DNA from: Spongilla lacustris
Lineage: Eukaryota > Porifera > Demospongiae > Spongillida > Spongillidae
Reading direction: 5' to 3'
Assembly (NCBI GenBank): GCA_949361645.1
Contig: OX442415.1
Location: 27,307,092 to 27,371,091 of the forward strand
DNA: 64,000 bases
Under the pieces are notes generated by a model. It was not told the DNA's origin. It ran no database searches and worked only from the letters and a program-made list of their open reading frames with translations. Of the stretch, positions 23,417 to 47,483 are shown in pieces (the first letter of the stretch is position 1; each line of letters opens with the position of its first letter). Made by a program: the position numbers and the translations under genes.

Positions 23417-23783
23417 ATAGACCCCTTTCATGACATCAAAAATCACTTAATTTAATGAAATTCATTTGAGGTTAATTCAATTCATATTCAATGCTGCCCG
23501 CCATCTTGGTGCTCAAGTTACTATAGAACGGTATGGGCAATTTACAGTTTTTTTTATTATATATGTACTAACGTTTATATTCTTACCATGGAATGATGTT
23601 AGTGTCCACTGTAAAAAATAAAACCAAACCCATAATCACTTACTGTGAACGTACAGTAATAACCAAAAGCTTTGTTTTGCCCATACCGTCCTATACATGT
23701 AGTAACTTGAGCACCAAGATGGCGGACAACAAATAATTTTAATTTCAATGAATGTCATTGCTCACGCGATGAAAAGTGTCTAT
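23417..23783. mobile_element. Inverted-repeat miniature element (MITE-like) in an intron
   Basis: Imperfect terminal inverted repeats, about 110 bp long: TATAGACCCCTTTCATG at the left and the complement of AATAGACACTTTTCATC at the right. Each is followed inward by the matching block cgccatcttggtgctcaag, an insert-sized gap, and cggtatgggcaa. It lies in the intron of the interrupted minus-strand gene, 17 bp from its splice donor. No clear target duplication, so the superfamily is unassigned. Confidence 0.7.
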
Positions 23784-23811
23784 TCCATGCCCAACTCACC
23801 TTTTGGCGGTA

Positions 23812-24060
23812 CACAACCAAAAAGTTTCAGTCCTGAATCGAACTGTAATGTGTTGACATCCTGTAACAAGGGTAAACTTCGTCCTCGTAACAGTGCCTGT
23901 TATGTTTTCGTATTTAAACGACCCTGAAATTGTGTTATCGTTACGAAATGTAACATCATGCTGTAACGATCGGTTAACGCCATCGATTTAGCTCTGAATT
24001 CTGTATCGTAACAGTATTAACACAGTACAGTAACAGCTTGATACTCAAATAAAAGTTAAT
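23812..24060. repeat. Left subterminal gtaac repeats of the Plavaka-like element
   Basis: At least eight copies of (c)gtaac or its complement occur in about 250 bp (e.g. cctgtaacaa, ctcgtaacag, tcgttacgaaatgtaac, ctgtaacgatcggttaac, atcgtaacag). CACTA-type transposases are known to bind clustered subterminal motifs. Assigning that role here is inference. Confidence 0.65.
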
Positions 24061-24081
24061 AACAGCGTGCGCAAGCGTCTT

Positions 24082-25193
24082 TCATGACGTATTCTCTGGA
24101 GTAAGAGTGACAGGCTCTTGACGATCGCGAGGTTCAGGTAGATTGTAATTAATTGCTGCATCTGCTTCAAGAATAGCTTCCATCTCCTGTAGTGATGGGT
24201 CATCTTTAAACGTGTCAGACGTCCATTTCCTGAACTGTTTAAAAGTGTCCCTTCTAGGGTCTGCCACAGATCTTGCAAATAACCGCTGCATCATATAATT
24301 AGTGTGTATATAAGGCTATACCCGGTAAATACAAAGTCACTTACCAGCAAAGCAAGATTCTTGACATAGATATTTTGATGTTCCTGTGAAACCTTCAGTC
24401 CCCTGCAGAATCTCTCTGCAAATTCTCGTGTGCTTAGTTTCGAATAATGCTCACATGGTTTGGTTCCAAACAGCTGCATAAATAGTACTTATTTATATTT
24501 TTGAAATTAAAGTGACTACATTAAAGAACATACCCTTCGCCTCTCCTCTGATCTAAGTTCAGTAAGACGATTGTTGCAGAATATTTTTGCTTTAGCTACT
24601 TTCATATCATTACCAGACATGATACCCAGGACAGCTCCAATCTTATCCTATATAGTCAGTACGCATGCTATACATGCATAACACACATTCACTCACTGCA
24701 ATTTCAATCTTGGATGGTTTCCTGTTCGTGGTAGTGCAGTACAGAGTTGCAATTTCAATACTTAAAGGCTCCTGCATGCATGTGCAATAGTACATAGATA
24801 CTCAACAATTATCTGTACGTATACCTTATACGGGCTGTCCTCTATGGTGAAAGAAGCTTCCATTGCTTTAACAAGTGCCGTACCCATGCGTTTTTGTTCC
24901 TCTTGCACTTTCCCTAGGTTTTTTCTGAATTCTTCTCTCATCTGTTTCATCTCCTGGATGACTTGGTTGAGCATCGGATGTAGAGGATGCTCAGTGATGA
25001 GTGGTAAATTTGTAGGTGTTACAGCTGTGGAACTGCTTGCAGTGGTCGTCATCAATGGTACCGGTGCCAACGAAGCAGTCAAACTACCATTGCTACGAGA
25101 TGGAAGGCCCGATCTTGAAAGCAATCGCTGCAAGTTGTCGCTTCGAGACGTATCCCCAATAGCACTAACGGCTGTCCCGGCAAGCACAGACAT
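24082..25193 (-). CDS. Transposon accessory protein, coiled-coil, 5 exons, intact
   Basis: Exons (minus strand) 25193-24825, 24771-24697, 24647-24534, 24473-24345 and 24285-24082. All junctions are GT-AG and phase 0, giving 296 aa from the ATG at 25193 to the stop at 24082. The N-terminal third is low-complexity (S, T, L, P). Residues about 75-115 form a charged heptad-like helix (QEMKQMREEFRKNLGKVQEE), probably a coiled coil. The C-terminal 170 aa are basic and helical (IFCNNRLTELRSEERRR, LSTREFAERFCRGLK), suggesting DNA or protein binding. It starts 436 bp from the transposase ATG on the opposite strand, so one divergent promoter region could serve both. No stops or frameshifts, unlike the transposase. 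I recognise no domain. A role as DNA-binding or regulatory partner of the transposase is inference. Confidence 0.7.
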
Positions 25194-25629
25194 AGCAGGT
25201 CAATATGTTGTAAAACTTGTAATATGCAATGATCAACGTCGCACCACTCAATGCTCAATACACATGCAACGGCCTTTAAATAACAGTTTCAACTATATAT
25301 GCTCTATTCCTATTGGTCCCTAATCCCAATACACCCATTGGGTAGGATCGTTCATTCAGAGCTGCTGCTGGCTTGGTGCACCGCATCCTCATTATATTCA
25401 TGTTCTCGTTCAAACATTAACAAATTATTAATGTGCTCACTATTAATTTTTATTTGACTGATCGGCATGCCCTTCTCTGTTGTCGAATGATAGTCGAAGT
25501 GTAAGCTTCTAAACTCGCTGTGGCTATTCCAATTGACTGGACCGCTAAGGTATGAAATCATGTATGGCTACATATTGGTTCAGGAAATACTATTTGGCTG
25601 TGAATTCCAATTCATGCGCAGCTTAACAA
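25194..25629. promoter_or_regulatory. Divergent intergenic region of the Plavaka-like element
   Basis: 436 bp between the two head-to-head start codons. No open frame conserved in either direction. It presumably holds promoters for both genes; I see no unmistakable TATA box or gtaac cluster here, so this is positional inference only. Confidence 0.4.
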
Positions 25630-28590
25630 ATGGACGCGCAATGGAGAGGTACGAAACTTGTAGACTAGTATAACCGTTTACTAAGCGTAAAGTTTTAAGT
25701 TTATATCTTAATTCTTATAGCTTTGTATTATAGTCTTTTCGAACGATGTAGATTGTTATTGTGACATTTGCAAGATAACATTTCCGTGTGAGTAGAGGCT
25801 ACAACGTCATTTGTTAAGTGAAAAACATCGTTCCAATGCTGCATGTCATACTGTCCTTGGACAATTTCATTTCAAGGTAGATATAGCTTTATATGTATGT
25901 ACTATATAACTTTATGTTTTTAATATGTACAGGGTGATGTTAGAGAAGTTGATGCCTACAATGAGGATCAAGGTCAATCTTCTTTTGAAGATGGATGGCA
26001 GGTTGAAGATAATCCTGAATTGTATCCAGAGATTCCTTCTGATGAAGACTTTGAGATCGAAATAACAGAGTCTGGTAAAGCATGTCATAAAAAGATAACA
26101 ATTTACAGCTTGCTTTTAATATTAGGTATTTTGGATCTACTGCAATGTGAAGAAGACTTACATGCAAGCTTTTACCCCTTTCCAAACAAGATATTTGCAT
26201 TGCTGTACTTCCTCGTGCATGCACCATGTCCCTCAGTACGTACTGGCGGTGTTTTAAAAAAAAGAAGGTATTAGCGACTGTATCATTTTTTTTTTTTTAG
26301 GGTGAAGCTAACCTTTCATTTATATGGTTCATTATGAAGCAAGCTGGCCTATCTGTTCCAAGTCTTGGTGCTCTAAAGCAGTTTAAGATTCCTGGTGTCT
26401 CGGCTCCAAGCATGGTAGGTACATTTTAAAGGAGTACTGCAAAGCGTAGATTTATGCACTCTAACCCGTATTTCAGTGTTTTTCGCCTACTGGAATTCCC
26501 TTTTACTATTTATCCATATCCTCAATAATACGGAATTCCCTTGGGACACACAATATTGCTACACAGTTACATCGTTATCCAACTGTAGCCAATACCACAT
26601 ACACGTATGTGATCAGCATCTTATCCATTATTATTGTTATTTTGCTTTTCTGATATAGTGAAATATTTCATGGAAGGAAATGGAACATGGATAAAAGATT
26701 TTACTCACCAATGACATGTCTAGTAGATGGAACACATATTTTTGTCAGAGATTGTGTTCATTTTTACCACCAGCAACTAGGACGAACAAAAGCCATAGTG
26801 GTGAAAATCTTTCAAGAGGTGTGTTAATAATGTAAAATTGTATTGTTTTGTTGACTTGACTGTACACACTTAGGAGTCATTACCTGATCTTCTAGTGGAA
26901 ATAGAAATGCTACTAACCTTTGAACAGTATAAGCTCTTAGTGCCAAACACGGAGTGCTACATACCAGCAGAAGTATTGGTTGTGATGGAATCCACTGTTG
27001 TACCACTGCATTCCATTTATGGTTTGGATGACACTCCTGTCCATCTTATCAAATGGAATTCAGCATTTGATAACTTCACAAGATGGACTGCCCTGTCTAG
27101 ATATTTTAATTGCATGTTCTGGTTAATGTTGGAGGTGGCTTATTCACTTCATTACTAGGAAACGTGTGACTATTTGAGTCCACATCCAATGAAAATCAAG
27201 GCTGCAGGAAAGAAAGTCGTAATGTTACCACTCATCCTGTTTTCTGATGACACAAGTGGTAACAAAAGTAAAAAATGGCATAAATTCGAATGCTGGTATC
27301 TTCTACTGGCTGGCCTTCCAAGACACGAAAATGCTAAAACACAAAACATCCATTTTGTGTCTTGCTCTGATAAAATGGATGTCTTAGACATGGCAGAGCC
27401 ATTTGCTCAAGAATTGCATCAGCTGGAGACCCATGGTTTGATTGTTTATGATGCCTTTCTTGAGGAAGAAGTGCTGGTTGTTGCACCATTGCTGTGTGTA
27501 ATTTGTGATAACCCTCGAGCATCACAACTTCTCAGTCATCTAGGAGGATCGGCCAAGAAGTACTGTCGGTTCTGTATGGTATGCGAATTATTTTGTGTGT
27601 GCATCTTTGACTTGTGTATTGTTTTTAGGCAGATTCCTCATTACCTTCCCTGGTGTTGGAGAGAAGGACTAGAGAAGTATGTTTAGAACAGATTCAACTC
27701 GTCAGATTGGAAAGGACAGAATCGGGAAAGGTGGCAATACGCAAATTGTATGGAGTGAAAGAAGTGCTGAACCCTTTTCTTGAGATACCTGCTGATTTAT
27801 ACGAGTAAGTCGTGTGATATGATATAATTTAATACATTTAGTTGCTTCTATCAAAAATAGATGTACACCTGTGGAGGTGCTCCATACAATATTACTTGGA
27901 CCTTGCAAGTATTTTCTGAAGTGTGTGATGCCTAAGCTGTCGAAATTTCACCCCGAAATCCTTGCAAGGATCAATGCATTTCATTTTTCGGGGTTTAGAG
28001 TCAAGATGCATGGTAACGTGTGTTGGCACCATCAATCATTTGTAGGCAGGGACTACAAAGCTTGGTGTCAGATGGCTCTTTTTATACTCCACCCCTACCT
28101 AACTGTATAAGAATTAGATGTATTGTTGAAGATGACAAAGGTATATGTTAAATATTTATGTACAAACTACTTTTGACAATCATTACCATTAATTGTTAGG
28201 TTTTCTACATAGCGTATTGTGCTTTCTTTGATCCCACAAAAGCAGAAGAATGTCAGCTCATATGCACTGAGTTCGTAGATTCAGTTATGAAGAACATGCC
28301 AGAGATGCAGTATAAGCTGAAGATTCACCTGCTTCTCCACCTGGTGGAGTGTATGCATAACTTTGGACCATGTTCGGCTTTTAATGCAGAACGGTACGTG
28401 TATGTGCTGATGTAAGGTTCTGAACCAATCATTTGCTCTTCATCAGATGTGAATCCTTTAACTCTTCTGTGAGGTTGCGGAATATTTTTGGCAACAAGCG
28501 TGCTCCAAGCAGGGACATAGCAAACTATTTTGCCAGGATTCAATGTATTCGCTACATCTGCCAGGGAGGTGTCTTCAACGGCACAGAAAA

Positions 28591-28641
28591 GCAAGTATAC
28601 TATTAATTTTATAATTGCTTATGATTTATTTATTTTTATAG
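28591..28641 (+). other. Probable GC-AG intron in the transposase
   Basis: Only the donor AAAA|GCAAGTA keeps the reading frame from FNGTE into CGSGLQKMYEH. The nearby GT (28594) would shift frame and hit a stop within ten codons. The sequence after GC matches the strong consensus typical of GC-AG introns. Confidence 0.7.
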
Positions 28642-29055
28642 ATGTGGGAGTGGTCTGCAGAAAATGTATGAGCATCCAGATGTCCAGCAATTTATAAATT
28701 CTGTGTCGCGTAGTACCCTTAATGCTAATAAGGAGATATATATTGCAGGAACAGCTCGAAAGGTTGTTAGACTGTTTGAAATTCATTGCCATTAATTATT
28801 CACCTTTTTTCAGACATCTAGCTGCAAACCTAATACTCTGTCCTCACTTAAATTCAAAATAAGAGGAATCGAGGCTGCCACAATTGATGAGCTGTGTCAA
28901 TTGAATCCACCCTTCAATGTGATGTATCATGATTCACAAAGATCAAATGAGGAGTTTAAAGAACACAATGCAGTAGTGTCCAAAACAGCACAGCTGGTTA
29001 ATTCAGGAGATTACATTCAGCTGTGCACACCAGTTTCACAGGTACGTGAGGGTGC

Positions 29056-29375
29056 TGAGTGTGTTACAATGGACATATGCTGGGGTGTGCTGATGTGTAA
29101 GTGTAAGGGTGTGCGGAAATCTGTTAGTGTAAGGGTGTGCTGATGTGTTAGTGTGGGTGTGCTGATGTGTTGTAGGGTGGGGGTGTGCTGATGTGTTAGG
29201 GTGGGGGTGTGCTTAGATGTGTTAGTTTAAGGGTATGCTAAGATGTGTAAGGGTTAGGGTGAGGGTGGCGAAGGTGTGTTAGTGAGGGTGTGCTTAGATG
29301 TGTGTTTGGGTGGCTGAGATGTATGTTATGGTGTGGATGGGTGTGCTGAGATGTGTGTTATGATGGATTGTGCTG
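29056..29375 (+). repeat. TG-rich minisatellite in the last transposase intron
   Basis: Imperfect tandem copies of about 24 bp (gtgtgctgatgtgttagggt and variants) fill the intron between exons 15 and 16. This explains why that intron is about 355 bp while most others are 25-90 bp. Confidence 0.8.
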
Positions 29376-29819
29376 TATTCACTGTTCATTTTTTCAGTTT
29401 CAATACTGTGAGCTCATTAGTACAGTGACACGACCAAATAGTGATACACTCTGTATTGTAAGAGGATTTGAAGAATTGACACTTCCCAATGGAGAACCAC
29501 TGCTTAATCAGTTTGACTGTCCTCTTTACAAGCTATCTAGGACCATCTTCTTTGTACAAAGCAGCAATGTTCACAAGGCTGTTTCCATGGTCCATGAATG
29601 TGGAGAAGGCTGTCAGTTTGTTGAAGCAAGCACGTGTCGTTCTATTGAGAGGAAGGAAACAATTCAAGTGAATAGAATTTTTCAGCATGACTGGACTCAA
29701 GAATTGTATTGTAGAAATTTGTATTGTTTGTAATTTGTTTTGTTTTGCTTTTTATGCTTTTTGTTGTTGTCACATTGGTTAAAAGGGTTGGTTTGGATAG
29801 AGGGCAAAAGGTGCTTTCG

Positions 29820-30046
29820 TCATTACTGTACGACACTGTAATTATACAATCCCGAAACAGGCACTGTTACGGTACTGTATCGACGCCGATTTCAGTACTT
29901 ATATAGACTGTTATTACGGCATCGTTACGGGAATTGCAACATTCAGTCTCGGTTCAGGTAGTGAAATATTCGATGTTACGGGATGTACTTTGTAACTGTA
30001 ACACTCCGTTTACTGGCACCGTTACGGGAAAATATTTTTGGTTGTG
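29820..30046. repeat. Right subterminal gtaac/gttacg repeats of the Plavaka-like element
   Basis: Seven or more copies of gttacgg, gttacggg or gtaac (near 29868, 29912, 29925, 29976, 29996, 30020), in mixed orientation, mirror the density at the left end. Probable transposase-binding region by analogy with CACTA elements. Confidence 0.65.
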
Positions 30047-30437
30047 TAGTTGTATTTCCGTTGTAGCGTGCTGTCTCCGCCTCACGCTTACGCTTCTGCT
30101 ATTGCGCCCTTTTCGCTGTAAGCGCAGCTGAAGAGTTTCTCCAATATAGACTCCTTTGTGAAGCCCGATTGGTTTCTCGATTCGCCTGACTCTTTAGCCT
30201 CTTAGAAGCTCGAATCTTGTCAGAATTCTGTTCATGTCGCCGCCTCTTATAAGCTCGGTTCGACTCCAGATTTGCTCTGTACATGTCACGAGCAGACGCC
30301 CGCCTTTGTTTAGCATCAGCATCGTACCAAACTCGGGAGGACTCTAACTCATAGTCTCGATTTAGGACGTATTCTTCTTGTCTTTTTTTCCTACTCTTTC
30401 GTCCCCGTGAAGGCAACGCCAGTATTAATGGTACCAT

Positions 30438-30656
30438 AAATGTCTAATTATACGTATATAGGTATTGTCATGGGAACGCTTGTGTTTGGTACTCGGACGT
30501 GTAATTATTGCTTCATAGCAAACATGTATATCTGATATCAAGGGGCAGTCGGTAGGTAAATTCTACATTTATTGGTGTAACCGGCGCTCTTTAAAACCTT
30601 TCCTATCTCGAGTTATATTCACCCATAAACATAGGCGGCAGATGGTAAATAAACCT

Positions 30657-30691
<35 letters not shown>

Positions 30692-31131
30692 CTGAATGAT
30701 ATTTGATAAAGACGACTAAGCATGGACAAATCAACAAATCAACGAGAACTAGAACTAGAACTACGAGCTTTTTTGTTCTCTTAAAGTAAACGGTTTGGCG
30801 ACTTGAACAAAATATGAAAATGATCGTCTTTCCATTGTGGCTCGATAGCAATAAAGAGCTACACTATCCGTTTCTCGGTTCGTGAGTTATACGCGGGTCG
30901 CGTTTCTTTAATGATTTCATGATACGGCCTAAATCCTGTTGAGAGTTACTGCCGTAACTCTCGATGTCTACGCTAAAATGGCTATTCACTATGGCGGGTC
31001 TATTAGTGCAGTCCTTATATAGCTCGAAGATACAAAGTCATGTTTGATGATATGATACCTAATGAATCATAAATCAATCACGAGCGGCAAAATATTCATT
31101 ACATGCATGTTTACGCAGTCACATCTGATAG
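30438..31131. other. Intergenic region upstream of the GH31 gene
   Basis: Contains a G35 homopolymer (30657-30691) and a gaactagaactagaactac triplication (30747-30765). The alpha-glucosidase promoter should lie here, but I cannot point to a specific element. Confidence 0.5.
30657..30691 (+). repeat. Poly-G homopolymer, 35 bp
   Basis: Uninterrupted run of G. Homopolymers of G or C longer than 20 also occur at 18437-18462, 19894-19926, 32976-32998 and 33268-33288. Confidence 0.95.
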
Positions 31132-44366
<13,235 letters not shown>

Positions 44367-44469
44367 TGACATCTCTGAAGATTGACTTAAATGAAATGAC
44401 ACCAACAATGTACTGATGCACACTAACTTGTGTGGCTGACATTATTTTGTTTGTTGAAGTGCATATTGT

Positions 44470-44525
44470 TTTACGTAAAGTGCACATATAATGCACATAT
44501 AATGCACATATAATGCACATTTGTT
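44470..44525 (+). repeat. 12-bp repeat
   Basis: Four tandem copies of tgcacatataa downstream of the GH31 stop codon. Confidence 0.8.
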
Positions 44526-44695
44526 TGGTCCTAGTTACTGATGTGTACATTAGTGTCAGAAAGGGAAACACATGTCCTTTTGACTGGTAACAAATCATTG
44601 GAGTACAACATAGTGCATTGATCAGTACATCTCTCAAACAATATACTAAATAATACATAATACGAGGAACACAATGCAAGAAACTAAATACTAAG

Positions 44696-46060
44696 CTACA
44701 TGTACACTGAACTAATATCTACTACACCTGTGGTTCGTCCCAGTAGAGCCCTTGCATTCTGGCACATCAGGGTAATGCCCAGGCGGCAGTAGATTGAGGC
44801 TAACACCTCAGGCCAGAAACGACTTGTCCTGATGGCTAGTTTCTTGGCAACCCTTGAGAGAGCTTCTTGTGCCTCGCTTCCCCAACCACCAAATACCTCC
44901 ACGACCAATGGGACACATACCCAACCTCTCGCTGTACAGGGAATGTCATTTTTGGCATGTTTGTCCTGCTCTCCCAGTTCAGAAGTATAACCTGAGGTCA
45001 TGCTCGCTCCCAATAAAAAGTTTGAGTTGAGCGGATTGATGACCTTCAGATCAAATGCTGCTGAACGTGAGAGAGACCAGTTAGGCACCAACACATCAGC
45101 CGGTCGCGTTCTGTCCTTTGTTGAGGTGAGCCCACAACCTCTTTCAATTTCAGGAGCAAGACAAGCCTTACGACAGAAATTTGCAAAGCCGTCACGAAGG
45201 CGGTTGTGCCTTGTGACTACATCCCCACCTGAACGACATATCAGGGCATGGTGCCCATGAATGTCCAGGGCTTGGGAGCAGTGTGGGCAGGCATCTACAT
45301 CTGTGGAAAGTGGAAGCCCAAGCCACCATTTCACTAAGACTTGGACTTCATTGGACAGCAGGTCTAACCCCAATTTTGGAGATGGTTGTGCCCTCAGCCA
45401 TGCATGCGCTTGGGGAGCAGAGATGGCTAGTAGTCTGGCCTTGTCTACTGTTGATGCTCCATCAAGCAAAGAAAGGAAGCCAGCTTTCTCTATGGCTGAG
45501 GATAACTTGTGCTGATGATGGGAAGCATCTTGTACACTTTCTCGATGGCATCACAGAGGTGCTGCATAGTCAGTTCTGATGGATGGATTGGTGTTAGTGG
45601 GGTAGACAAGGAGGCGATGTAGGCTGCTTGTGCATGGGTGGTCAGTGAGCGCAATCCTAGCCCTCCATACTTGAGGCCAAGTTGGGCTTGTCTGCAAGCT
45701 CGTGGGGTTAGCTCAATCTCCAGCGAGCACTCTAAGCAGTGAAGCACATCATCATCAAACCTGGCAAATGCTTCCAATGAAGCAGCAGTGGGAGGGATGG
45801 AACGAGCTAGATGTGCCAGCCTGCAGAATGAAGCACATACCCTGAGAAGAGCAATCACCAGACTGAGGGTCACAAAGCTTAGGCAGAAGGGATAATAATT
45901 GGTTGGCTTCCTTCCGCTTCTTTTCAATGAAGCCAGTGCTGAAATCCGGGCTGCCAATGGGAGCACCAAGAATCTCAAAGTCCGGTGTTGAGCAACATGG
46001 GATTTCAGGATGGAACATTGAGAGATCCTGCTTGCTAAGTATCTGGCATCTCTCAAACAT
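44696..46060 (-). pseudogene. LINE-like retrotransposon, 3' coding part, frameshifted and 5' truncated
   Basis: Minus-strand similarity to the C-terminal part of a LINE polyprotein family widespread in cnidarians, fish and sponges. From 46060 comes a reverse-transcriptase-downstream segment (FEILGAPIGSPDFSTGF), then SFCRLAHLARSIPP and QAQLGLKYGGLGLRSL. Then follows a CCHC-type finger (CPHC..GHHALIC) with GGDVVTRHNRLRDGF, and a restriction-endonuclease-like segment (RPADVLVPNWS, AAFDLKV). Reading frame changes at about 45870 and about 45535. The stop is at 44696. The reverse-transcriptase core is absent, so the copy is truncated near 46070. Dead copy. Confidence 0.75.
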
Positions 46061-46070
46061 ACAAACTTTC

Positions 46071-47235
46071 TTTTAATAATTTAATATTTATTCTTTATTG
46101 GGCATGCATTAGAGAAAATATTCCTGGAAGTAATTATACTTTCCAGGATAAATTAAACCTTCCCGTCTCCATCCCCTTCCCCACTACTGTTAGGCACTGG
46201 CACCATCTACTGGGAACAAACATCCGACTGAGGTGTTCCATTTGCTGTGAAGAATACTAGCATGTGGTTGAGGGCTTTGCCTATTGGTGCTTGCTGCTAC
46301 CAAACCAGCTAGTGCCTTGCTGCTTTAAGTAGAGTAAACTCATTAAACTTACCGCAACTACATTTTCTCTTCAACCAATGACATCCAAGCACCCTGGTCA
46401 CAACTGATTCAAAAAGAACCCTGACATCTATATGTGAATGTCAATAACTCTTTGGGCCCGAAGTGCACATTTCTCTCCAATCAAAAATATGCACACCTAA
46501 AATATGACCTGACATTGCATTGCAGGAATTTGAACTGTTTCATTTCATAAATTCAGTGCATTGCCGTACCATTAATTATATATGTACATGTATTTAACTC
46601 AGGTTTATGCCTTTCAGTTTGGGTACCATGTAATAAATTCTAAAGAACAAATTATAGGTCAAAAATGCACAGATATAATTGCAGTGATGACCAGGTGTGG
46701 CTTGTATTTTAAAAAGCAGTTATTGTATATGTTATTAATTTTAATTGTAACATATGCACTATAGACCTGGAAAAAAATTGTCAGTCGCAGAAAATGGTTT
46801 AGCCTTGAATGAACAGTTGCTTGAGATAATGAAGTTGAACATTCTTGTGATTCAAAACTTTAAAAACACCATCACCCCATGTTCTTAAGATTCCACAACA
46901 AGAACCAGTCATGCAGGAGGCAAATAATGCTGAAGGTGTACCCTCCCTAATCATTGATCTAAGGGTTAGGGTTAGGTTAGAAAACACCAACTTTATAGTG
47001 TTCCGTGGGGTCAGCTGTATCCCTGACTACAGTGATTTGATTAGCTTTGTGATTTTCTTTCTCTTCAGTCTGTCTGTGATTATCTTGTTGTTTTACCTCT
47101 AATGTAGTAACTGGTACTTCATTCGTTATTCGGGAAATTTCTTTCTCTGCCTTCTTTCTCTCTAGCCCTAGACGTACATGTATGGCAGATCCAGGCCATG
47201 CACTGATGCCCTGTCACACTCACAACTGCCATTTT
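46071..47235. other. Interval between LINE fragments
   Basis: No gene that I can support. It includes a short interstitial agggttagggttaggttag (46965-46983). It may contain introns of the small exon pair that follows. Confidence 0.5.
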
Positions 47236-47459
47236 CTCTTTAGCCAAGGAAATACTTGAGTGTGTGCGTCATTTTGACCAGGTGGGAATTAAAGTTAGAC
47301 CATATATACACCCACAGCTTATACCTTTAGGTAACTTGTGGTGAGGAGTTGACTGAAGATGACTACCCCCATGGCACTAATGCAGTATACCATATACATG
47401 CTGGTATTCCATACATGGACTATGATGATGCCTTGCGAACCTGGGTTTACAGTCCTTAG
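47236..47459 (+). CDS. Candidate last two exons, unrecognised protein
   Basis: A short exon (47236-47280: AKEILECVRHFDQ, between TTTAG and GTGGG) and a terminal exon (about 47329-47459: GEELTEDDYPHGTNAVYH.. to a TAG) join in one frame. Composition is protein-like, but I know no family and the upstream exons were not found. Confidence 0.3.
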
Positions 47460-47483
47460 AGTACAGGAGTATTTTCTACAACC

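Larger units (their letters stand above)
25630..29733 (+). pseudogene. Plavaka/KDZ-like transposase, 16 exons, two in-frame stops
   Basis: Exons: 25630-25648, 25734-25876, 25933-26074, 26126-26235, 26301-26414, 26477-26604, 26659-26818, 26874-27134, 27159-27578, 27629-27804, 27861-28140, 28200-28393, 28447-28590, 28642-28762, 28814-29041, 29398-29733. Phases agree throughout, total 992 codons. An N-terminal C2H2 finger (CDICKITF.. to HLLSEKH) is followed by the RNase-H-like core. LILFSDDTSGNKSKKW probably holds the first catalytic Asp and CDNPRASQLLSHLGGSAK the second, followed by the zinc-like CRFCM; FNAERCESFNSSVR holds the probable catalytic Glu. These blocks are the hallmarks of Plavaka/KDZ transposases as I know them. 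TAG at 25793-25795 lies inside the finger and TAA at 28108-28110 before VFYIAYC, so the copy should not make full-length protein unless the TAA segment is spliced out. Otherwise unusually well preserved. Confidence 0.78.
23812..30046 (+). mobile_element. Plavaka/KDZ-like (CACTA-related) DNA transposon, 6.2 kb
   Basis: Ends are CACAACCAAAAA at the left and its inverted complement (tttttggttgtg) at the right, each flanked by TA (23810-23811 and 30047-30048). A CAC-initial terminus with a 2-bp duplication fits the CACTA/EnSpm group. Both subterminal regions are crowded with gtaac/gttacg motifs. Between them lie a plus-strand transposase gene (25630-29733) and a minus-strand accessory gene (24082-25193), arranged head to head. 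The element interrupts an exon of a minus-strand gene. Removing it with one TA restores a continuous reading frame up to a good splice donor, which independently supports the boundaries. Confidence 0.85.
22783..30437 (-). pseudogene. Arg/Ala-rich helical-repeat protein gene, split by a transposon
   Basis: Two minus-strand exons join across the 6.2-kb Plavaka-like element. Exon A runs from a Met codon at 30437 to 30047, then continues at 23809-23800 after the insertion and ends at an AAAAG|GTGAGT donor. Exon B is 23080-22783 (TTTTAG acceptor, GAG|GTAAGG donor). The phases agree: 2 bases carried over from A, 1 completed in B. Exon A has the basic repeat (R/K-R-A-S-x-R..Y) common in large uncharacterised cnidarian and sponge proteins, some of them Helitron-like or OTU-containing. 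Exon B has the HAAVSKVSADTLLAKALNIR block found just after that repeat in the same family. A TAG at 30099-30101 interrupts exon A. Later exons were not found. It is a remnant of an older mobile or host gene; the exact class is uncertain. Confidence 0.6.

Noticed and set aside
46965..46983. Telomeric TTAGGG tract
   Set aside because: Only about three imperfect units; too short to mean more than chance or a trivial interstitial motif.
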